NCBI GenBank assembly: GCA_045595425.1
Contig: JAZOAL010000084.1
Coordinates: 1 to 10,218, forward strand
DNA: 10,218 nucleotides
Reading direction: 5' to 3'
Source: SIG710 sp045595425
GTDB taxonomy: Bacteria > Bacillota > Clostridia > Oscillospirales > CAG-272
Shown here: positions 6,280-10,218 of the stretch, piece after piece
Layout of the letters: each line of letters opens with the position of its first letter
Position numbering within the stretch: position 1 is the first letter of the stretch
Position numbers and translations under genes: made by a program
The notes under the pieces: model-generated
Databases searched by the model: none
What the model saw: the letters and a program-made list of their open reading frames with translations, nothing else
What the model was told of the DNA's origin: nothing

Positions 6280-6308
6280 TTGATAAAAGATCAATTATGT
6301 GTTACAAT
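6280..6308 (+). promoter_or_regulatory. Promoter of the HAD/Nfo-like/M24 operon
   Basis: TTGATA (6280-6285), a 17-bp spacer and TACAAT (6303-6308). Transcription would start near 6315, so an upstream in-frame ATG at 6297 cannot be the start of the first gene. Confidence 0.85.
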
Positions 6309-6352
6309 TTAGTGTATGCGCTATTGGCGCATAGCAACTATAGAAAAGGAAA

Positions 6353-6368
6353 GTCTGCAAATGCAGAC
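6353..6368 (+). promoter_or_regulatory. Leader hairpin between SD-like AAGGA and start codon
   Basis: GTCTGC-AAAT-GCAGAC is a perfect 6-bp stem between the purine-rich AAAAGGAAAG (6345-6354, slightly overlapping the stem) and the ATG at 6378. Folding would shorten the effective distance from AGGA to the ATG. Whether it affects translation is speculation. Confidence 0.45.
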
Positions 6369-6377
6369 AAAGAAAGA

Positions 6378-6896
6378 ATGGCTTCCTTATTTTTACCGGA
6401 TTACATGTTTGACCGTTTCAGCGATATAACCCCGGAGTTTCTTCAATCCATAGGTATAAAAACCGTATTGGTCGATATCGACAACACTCTTGCACCATAT
6501 GAAGCACCAGATCCCAATCAGCGTGTCATCAAATGGTTTGAGGAGCTGAAGGCGGCGGGCATCAATGCCGCTCTTATGTCAAACAACGATGCGGCAAGAG
6601 TGCGACGTTTTAACAAGAGTCTCAGGCTCCCCGCTTATTTCGATTGTAAAAAGCCTTCAACAAAGAGCTATCTGAACGTGCTCTCAAGACTCAATTGCGA
6701 CCGCGCCGACACCTGCGTTATCGGAGATCAGATATTTACCGATGTTCTGGTCGGCAAACGGCTTGGGCTTCGGGCTATTCTCGTCCCACCCATCCACGAT
6801 CAGAAAACATTTTTCTTCAGATTCAAAAGATTTCTTGAAAAGCCCTTTATTTATTATTTTAAACGCCAGCAGGTAAGAAAGCAATTTTTACAGTAA
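6378..6896 (+). CDS. yqeG: YqeG family HAD-IIIA phosphatase
   Basis: A 172-aa cytoplasmic HAD-superfamily hydrolase of the YqeG type, the usual size for that family. Motif I is D33-I-D35-N-T37 (VLVDIDNTLAP), with Asp33 as expected nucleophile and Asp35 as acid/base. Motif II is the Ser of LMSNND (68), motif III the Lys of KKPS (91-92), and motif IV GDQIFTD (116-122). There is no cap domain. The C terminus is basic and aromatic (FFFRFKRFLEKPFIYYFKR), perhaps contacting RNA, protein or membrane. The substrate is not established for this family as far as I know. The ATG at 6378 fits family length and the mapped promoter; its Shine-Dalgarno is weak (AAAGAAAG close by, AAGGA further up beyond a hairpin). 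It is first in a three-gene run, 13 nt ahead of the next gene. Confidence 0.9.
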   Translation: MASLFLPDYMFDRFSDITPEFLQSIGIKTVLVDIDNTLAPYEAPDPNQRVIKWFEELKAAGINAALMSNNDAARVRRFNKSLRLPAYFDCKKPSTKSYLNVLSRLNCDRADTCVIGDQIFTDVLVGKRLGLRAILVPPIHDQKTFFFRFKRFLEKPFIYYFKRQQVRKQFLQ

Positions 6897-6909
6897 CGAA
6901 GAGGTTAAT

Positions 6910-7764
6910 ATGTTAAAAGCAAAATTCGGCCCCGCAGGCAATAGTGAGAGCTTCTATGCCGAAGGGCATAAATCAACAATGGAGGCATTCGGTTGGCTCC
7001 GTGAAATGGGAATCGACGCATATGAATATCAGGCGGGCAACGGACTGCGCACCTCTGAAGCAACCCTCAGGGTACTCGGCAAAAAAGCAAAGGAGCATGG
7101 GATACTCATGTCCCTGCACACTCCCTATTTTATCTCACTTTCGGGAATTGAAGAAGAAAAACGCCTCAAAAGCATCGATTATATAAAGGACAGCATAAAA
7201 GCTGCGGAGCTTCTTGGGGCTGACAGAATAGTGATCCACAGCGGAAGTGCCGCAAAAATAACCCGCGATGAGGCAATGGCACTGGCTCGCGATACGCTCG
7301 AAAGAGTTGCCGAGGCAACCGAGGGCACCTATGTTAAGCTTGGTCTTGAAACAATGGGCAAAATAAACCAGCTCGGAACTCTCGAAGAGGTCATAACTCT
7401 TTGCAAAACCGCGCCTTGTTATGTTCCCGTTGTTGATTTCGGTCACCTTAACGCCCGTGAGCGCGGAGGGATTTTTCCAAACGCCGATGCTTATATGCGT
7501 GTTTTTGACCGCATCGGAGAAGAGCTGGGCGACGATGTCGCGAAGAATCTTCACTGTCATTTTTCAAAGATAGAATATACAGCCTCCGGAGAAAAGAAGC
7601 ATCTGACCTTTTCCGACACAGAATTCGGTCCCGAGTTTGAGCCTCTTGCACAGGCTATAGTCAAAAATGATCTCGCCCCTCGCATTATCTGTGAATCGGC
7701 AGGTACTCAGGCAGAGGACGCACTCTCTATGAAGCTCAAATGCCTTGAAATTGCAAAGAAATGA
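6910..7764 (+). CDS. Endonuclease IV-like TIM-barrel protein (AP endonuclease family 2)
   Basis: A 284-aa xylose isomerase-like TIM-barrel protein resembling Nfo (endonuclease IV), which cuts DNA at abasic sites using three zinc ions. Candidate ligands fall at the family spacing: His70 (LHTPYF), His110 (VIHSG), Glu147 (LETMG), Asp176 and His179 (VDFGHLNAR), His217 (HCHFS), His231 (EKKHLTF), Glu262 (ICESAG). The residue aligned by eye with E. coli Asp229 is a Lys (EKKH), so the third metal site may differ. Together with the HFSKIEY segment this suggests a divergent clostridial/archaeal-type branch. It could be a true AP endonuclease or another TIM-barrel enzyme, such as a sugar isomerase. GAGG (6901-6904) precedes the ATG by 5 nt. 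Its stop overlaps the region of the next start, so the genes are co-transcribed. Confidence 0.85.
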   Translation: MLKAKFGPAGNSESFYAEGHKSTMEAFGWLREMGIDAYEYQAGNGLRTSEATLRVLGKKAKEHGILMSLHTPYFISLSGIEEEKRLKSIDYIKDSIKAAELLGADRIVIHSGSAAKITRDEAMALARDTLERVAEATEGTYVKLGLETMGKINQLGTLEEVITLCKTAPCYVPVVDFGHLNARERGGIFPNADAYMRVFDRIGEELGDDVAKNLHCHFSKIEYTASGEKKHLTFSDTEFGPEFEPLAQAIVKNDLAPRIICESAGTQAEDALSMKLKCLEIAKK

Positions 7765-7775
7765 GGATTAAAAGC

Positions 7776-8846
7776 ATGACAAGAAAAGACAGACTGCTTG
7801 CGGTGATGGATGCCGACATCGATGGCATTTTCGTGACAAGCGAGCTTAATCAATATTATCTTACAGGCTTCAGCTTTACCGATGGCTATGTGCTTGTCAC
7901 ACGGGAAAAATCCTATGTGATAACAGATTTCAGATATATTGAAGCGGCCGAGGCAGAGGTGGGCAAGGAATTTGAGATTCTGATGCCCGGCGATATGCGT
8001 CTTGAAATAGCCGCTCTTCTGAAGGAAAACGGTGTTAATAAGCTGTATTTTGAGGACAATACCCTGTCCTGCGCAGACTATCTGCGCTTCACAGAGCTTT
8101 TTGAGGGAACTGAAATGGTTCGCGGCGGCTCTGAGATTATTGAAAACCTCCGTGAGCGCAAAACAGCAGATGAGCTTGATATAATCGCGCAAGCACAAGA
8201 AATAACCGATGCCGCCTTTGAACACATCACCAAATTCATAAAGCCCGAAATGACCGAGCTTGAGGTTGCGCTTGTGCTTGAATTCTTCATGAGAAGCAAG
8301 GGAGCTCAGTCGGTTGCTTTCGATACCATTGCGGTTTCCGGCAAGTCCTCTTCCCTGCCCCACGGTGTTCCCGCAAACAAGAAGCTTGAACACGGATTTT
8401 TCACTATGGATTTCGGCGCAAGACTCAACGGTTATTGCTCTGACATGACCAGAACTGTAATCCTCGGCAAGGCAGATGCAGATATGAAGAAGCTTTATAA
8501 CACCGTGCTCAGAGCACAGCTTGCAGGCATAGAAATGATAAAGCTCGGCGAAAGCTGCTTTGCTGTCGACAAGGCTGCCCGAGATATTATCGAAGGTGAA
8601 GGCTATAAGGGCTGCTTTGGTCACGGACTCGGTCACGGCGTTGGAATGTTTATTCATGAAGCTCCCAGACTTTCTCCCAAGGTATCGCCTGACAAAAAGC
8701 TTGAGGCAGGTCATGTTGTCACCTGCGAGCCGGGCATCTATATTGCCGGCAAATACGGCTGCCGCATCGAAGATATGCTCGCTGTCACGGAAAACGGAAC
8801 AATAGATTTCACAAAAAGCCCCAAAGAGCTTATAGAATTATTCTGA
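7776..8846 (+). CDS. M24 family metallopeptidase (Xaa-Pro aminopeptidase type)
   Basis: A 356-aa cytoplasmic peptidase expected to remove N-terminal residues before proline, or cleave Xaa-Pro dipeptides. The N-terminal creatinase-like domain (about 1-125) has the typical YLTGFSFTDG and VITDFRY segments. The pita-bread catalytic domain follows. The five dinuclear metal ligands are visible: Asp212 (MDFGARLNGY), Asp223 (CSDMTRT), His287 (GLGHGVG), Glu318 (CEPGIY), Glu332 (RIEDM). The substrate-site histidines PHG (His196) and IHE (His294) are also present. An ATG at 7761 overlaps the previous stop (ATGA) but has a poor ribosome site; the ATG at 7776 has GAGG 9 nt upstream and is preferred. It ends just before a bidirectional terminator. 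Many Clostridia have efp after this gene; here it is absent. Confidence 0.95.
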   Translation: MTRKDRLLAVMDADIDGIFVTSELNQYYLTGFSFTDGYVLVTREKSYVITDFRYIEAAEAEVGKEFEILMPGDMRLEIAALLKENGVNKLYFEDNTLSCADYLRFTELFEGTEMVRGGSEIIENLRERKTADELDIIAQAQEITDAAFEHITKFIKPEMTELEVALVLEFFMRSKGAQSVAFDTIAVSGKSSSLPHGVPANKKLEHGFFTMDFGARLNGYCSDMTRTVILGKADADMKKLYNTVLRAQLAGIEMIKLGESCFAVDKAARDIIEGEGYKGCFGHGLGHGVGMFIHEAPRLSPKVSPDKKLEAGHVVTCEPGIYIAGKYGCRIEDMLAVTENGTIDFTKSPKELIELF

Positions 8847-8848
8847 TA

Positions 8849-8886
8849 AAAAAATTGCTGACGTTTATAACCGTCAGCAATTTTTT
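8849..8886. terminator. Bidirectional terminator between M24 gene and degV
   Basis: AAAAAATTGCTGACG (8849-8863) pairs perfectly with CGTCAGCAATTTTTT (8872-8886) around an 8-nt loop. A- and T-runs on the two sides give U-tracts in both directions, fitting the convergent genes ending at 8846 and 8893. Confidence 0.95.
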
Positions 8887-8892
8887 GCATAT

Positions 8893-9759
8893 TTATCTTT
8901 CTTTACCGACAAAGAAGAGAGCAATAACGCCCGGACCTGCATGAGCACCGATAACGGGGCCGACATAGGTCACGATCTTAACAGATCTGCCATACTTCTC
9001 CTTCAGTATATTTTCAAGAATCTTGACCTCTTCCCGGCAATCACCGTGAGAAATAAATATCGTGCCGTTATATTTCTCATCAGCAAGCTCTTCATATTTT
9101 GACGCAAGAGCATTTATAGCCGCCTTTCTGCCTCTGACCTTTGCCTTGCTTATAAGATGACCTTCATTATCCACATGAAGAACCGGCTTAATGCCAAGCA
9201 TGGTGCCGACAAGTGCCACAGCGGGACTTATCCTTCCTCCGCGCTTGAGATAAACAAGATCGTCAACGGTAAACCAATGGCAGATCTTTTTCTTCAAGCT
9301 CTCTGCATAAGCGGCAGCCTCCTCAATCGAAGCACCTTTGTTTTTCTGCTCAAGGGTCAGATAGATAAGCAAACCGAACCCTGCGGATGCCGCAAGGCTG
9401 TCAACTGTCATGACCTTGCGTTCGGGATACTTCTTGCCAAGCTCCTTTGCGGCGATCTTTCCGGAGTTATAAGTAGCGCTGAGTCCTGAAGAAAAGCCGA
9501 TATAGAGCAGATCCTTTCCCCGCTTCAAAACCTCTTCAAATGCTTCGTTAAAGATCTCGGTATTGATAGCGGAAGTTTTTGCTATCTTGCCCTCGCGCAT
9601 TTTGTTATAAAACTCTTTTTCGGGCATATCCCCGTTTGCATACTCAATATCGGAGCCTTCAAAATGAAATGTCAAGCTGACGCAATGTACGCCCCATTCT
9701 TTAAGAAGCTCGGGGCTGATATCGCAAGCAGAGTCGGTGTAAATTACATAATCGTTCAC
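8893..9759 (-). CDS. DegV family fatty acid-binding protein
   Basis: A 288-aa cytoplasmic protein of the DegV/FakB type. The family binds a fatty acid and presents it to the kinase FakA for phosphorylation before phospholipid synthesis. Hallmarks seen: TDSACD (8-13), KTSAINT (61-67) with Thr62 and SSGLSATY (90-97) as the head-group binding region, LKRGGRIS (171-178), and GPVIGAHAGPG near the C terminus. Length is typical. The start is a GTG (9757-9759) with AAGGAG 7 nt upstream. No fakA-like gene is in the window, so the specific ligand and partner are unknown. Two tandem promoters with palindromes upstream suggest repression by a dimeric regulator. Confidence 0.95.
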   Translation of the reverse strand: MNDYVIYTDSACDISPELLKEWGVHCVSLTFHFEGSDIEYANGDMPEKEFYNKMREGKIAKTSAINTEIFNEAFEEVLKRGKDLLYIGFSSGLSATYNSGKIAAKELGKKYPERKVMTVDSLAASAGFGLLIYLTLEQKNKGASIEEAAAYAESLKKKICHWFTVDDLVYLKRGGRISPAVALVGTMLGIKPVLHVDNEGHLISKAKVRGRKAAINALASKYEELADEKYNGTIFISHGDCREEVKILENILKEKYGRSVKIVTYVGPVIGAHAGPGVIALFFVGKER

Positions 9760-9782
9760 AGTATATCTCCTTTTCGGGATAA

Positions 9783-9812
9783 ATTATAATATTTTAGATG
9801 TTGACATGTCAA
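9783..9812 (-). promoter_or_regulatory. degV promoter P2 (proximal)
   Basis: Minus strand TTGACA (9812-9807), an 18-bp spacer and TATAAT (9788-9783). The transcript would start near 9776 with a very short leader before AAGGAG. The -35 box is part of the palindrome 9799-9814. Confidence 0.7.
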
Positions 9813-9814
9813 CA
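9799..9814. promoter_or_regulatory. Palindromic operator candidate O1
   Basis: TGTTGACATGTCAACA is a perfect 16-bp palindrome. It contains the -35 box of P2 and lies at about the start site of P1. A second copy with two differences is at 9835-9850. Confidence 0.65.
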
Positions 9815-9819
9815 AATAT

Positions 9820-9848
9820 ATTATATCTCATTCTTGTTGATTTGTCAA
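9820..9848 (-). promoter_or_regulatory. degV promoter P1 (distal)
   Basis: Minus strand TTGACA (9848-9843), a 17-bp spacer and TATAAT (9825-9820), perfect in both boxes. The -35 lies inside the palindrome 9835-9850. Confidence 0.85.
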
Positions 9849-9850
9849 CA
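9835..9850. promoter_or_regulatory. Palindromic operator candidate O2
   Basis: TGTTGATTTGTCAACA has perfect 6-bp arms TGTTGA/TCAACA around TTTG and differs from O1 at two central positions. Centre-to-centre spacing to O1 is 36 bp. It covers the -35 of P1. Confidence 0.6.
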
Positions 9851-9899
9851 TTTTCTATCGGATTTTGAAAAAACATTTTATTTTCTTATAAATTAACAT

Positions 9900-10218
9900 T
9901 TTCAAAACAACCAAAGCGAACTGCGAGTTTTCATCGCACCATCGATGTGTAACTAACTTCCCAAAACAAACAACAGCGAACTGCGATTATTGCTCCGAAC
10001 AATCAATTACCACTGCCGCAAGCAGTTTGCTCTGCACAAACCCTTTTTGCCCCCGTGCTCTTTGGGGGCAAAAAGGAGATGGCGGTGTGATCACAAGCAC
10101 CCTTGAGCTCTGCATACTTGCAGAGCGATCAGGTGCGCGGGTCTCTCAAAGGAAGGGAGTTCCAAGAGGGAAACCAATGGTTTCCCTCTTGTGTTTCTTT
10201 TGCCTTCTTTGGGAAACG
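9900..10218. repeat. Gene-free structured region with direct repeats and hairpins
   Basis: No ORF is supportable. AGCGAACTGCGA occurs at 9915-9926 and 9975-9986, 60 bp apart, with similar flanks (CAAAACAA before each). Three strong hairpins follow: CCTTTTTGCCCCC/GGGGGCAAAAAGG (10042-10076), GCTCTGCA/TGCAGAGC (10107-10126, inside GCACC/GGTGC 10097-10136) and a 14-bp stem at 10163-10191. The region may be an intergenic repeat or a structured RNA; it is cut by the window edge. Confidence 0.6.
10163..10200 (+). terminator. Terminator-like hairpin with T-rich tail
   Basis: CAAGAGGGAAACC-AAT-GGTTTCCCTCTTG is followed by TGTTTCTTTT. The tail is T-rich but interrupted, so termination is plausible rather than certain. 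No upstream plus-strand gene explains it. Confidence 0.5.

Noticed and set aside
6297..6377. N-terminal extension of the YqeG gene
   Set aside because: The -10 box lies at 6303-6308, inside the extension, and the 172-aa form matches the family length.
7135..7560. 141-codon minus-strand frame within the Nfo-like gene
   Set aside because: Antisense to a gene with all barrel motifs in place; no initiation signals.
7707..8714. 335-codon minus-strand open frame
   Set aside because: It lies antisense to the M24 peptidase gene, whose metal ligands are intact. It is a shadow frame caused by codon bias.
9900..10000. CRISPR array suggested by AGCGAACTGCGA repeated at 60-bp spacing
   Set aside because: There are only two copies, a short 12-bp core, similar rather than unique sequence between, and no cas genes.

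Overview
The window looks like chromosomal DNA from a low-to-moderate GC Gram-positive Clostridia, most likely a gut Oscillospiraceae/Ruminococcaceae-type organism. The support is a T-box leader on valS, a DUF4349 lipoprotein, a YqeG-type HAD phosphatase, a DegV protein, near-perfect sigma-A promoters with 17-bp spacers, AGGAGG-like ribosome binding sites, and intergenic inverted-repeat modules of a style I associate with such genomes. The taxonomy is inferred from gene families and style, not from a marker gene.

Left part (1-4110), minus strand: one transcription unit reads right to left. A consensus promoter (4080-4108) precedes a complete valine T-box leader (about 3817-4073, specifier GUA, T-box sequence and terminator all visible), then valS and a DUF4349 membrane-anchored lipoprotein. 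A strong hairpin at 1-36 closes the unit.

Middle part (4110-5480): a repeat-rich accessory interval. It holds a ~310-bp nested palindromic element (4230-4539), an IR element (4553-4722) and a third inverted repeat (4768-4862). Next come two divergent small genes: a 56-aa ribbon-helix-helix-like protein (minus) and a 58-aa acidic Cys-rich microprotein (plus). The interval between them carries phased TTGTA/TACAA half-sites and back-to-back promoters.

tRNA part (5533-6230): tRNA-Val(GAC) on the plus strand with its own promoter and terminator. A minus-strand cluster Gly(TCC)-Arg(TCT)-His(GTG) has its own promoter and a terminator. All four encode CCA.

Right part (6280-8886), plus strand: promoter, YqeG-like HAD phosphatase, an endonuclease IV-like TIM-barrel protein and an M24 aminopeptidase, closely packed and ended by a bidirectional terminator. 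Convergent to them is a degV gene (8893-9759), whose upstream region has two tandem promoters, each with its -35 box inside a copy of a 16-bp palindrome. The last ~300 bases (9900-10218) hold no gene I can support but contain a 60-bp-spaced direct repeat and three strong hairpins, the last resembling a terminator.

Most genes are housekeeping. The least explained parts are the divergent RHH/Cys-rich module, the nested palindromic element, the twin-palindrome degV promoter and the structured DNA at the right edge.
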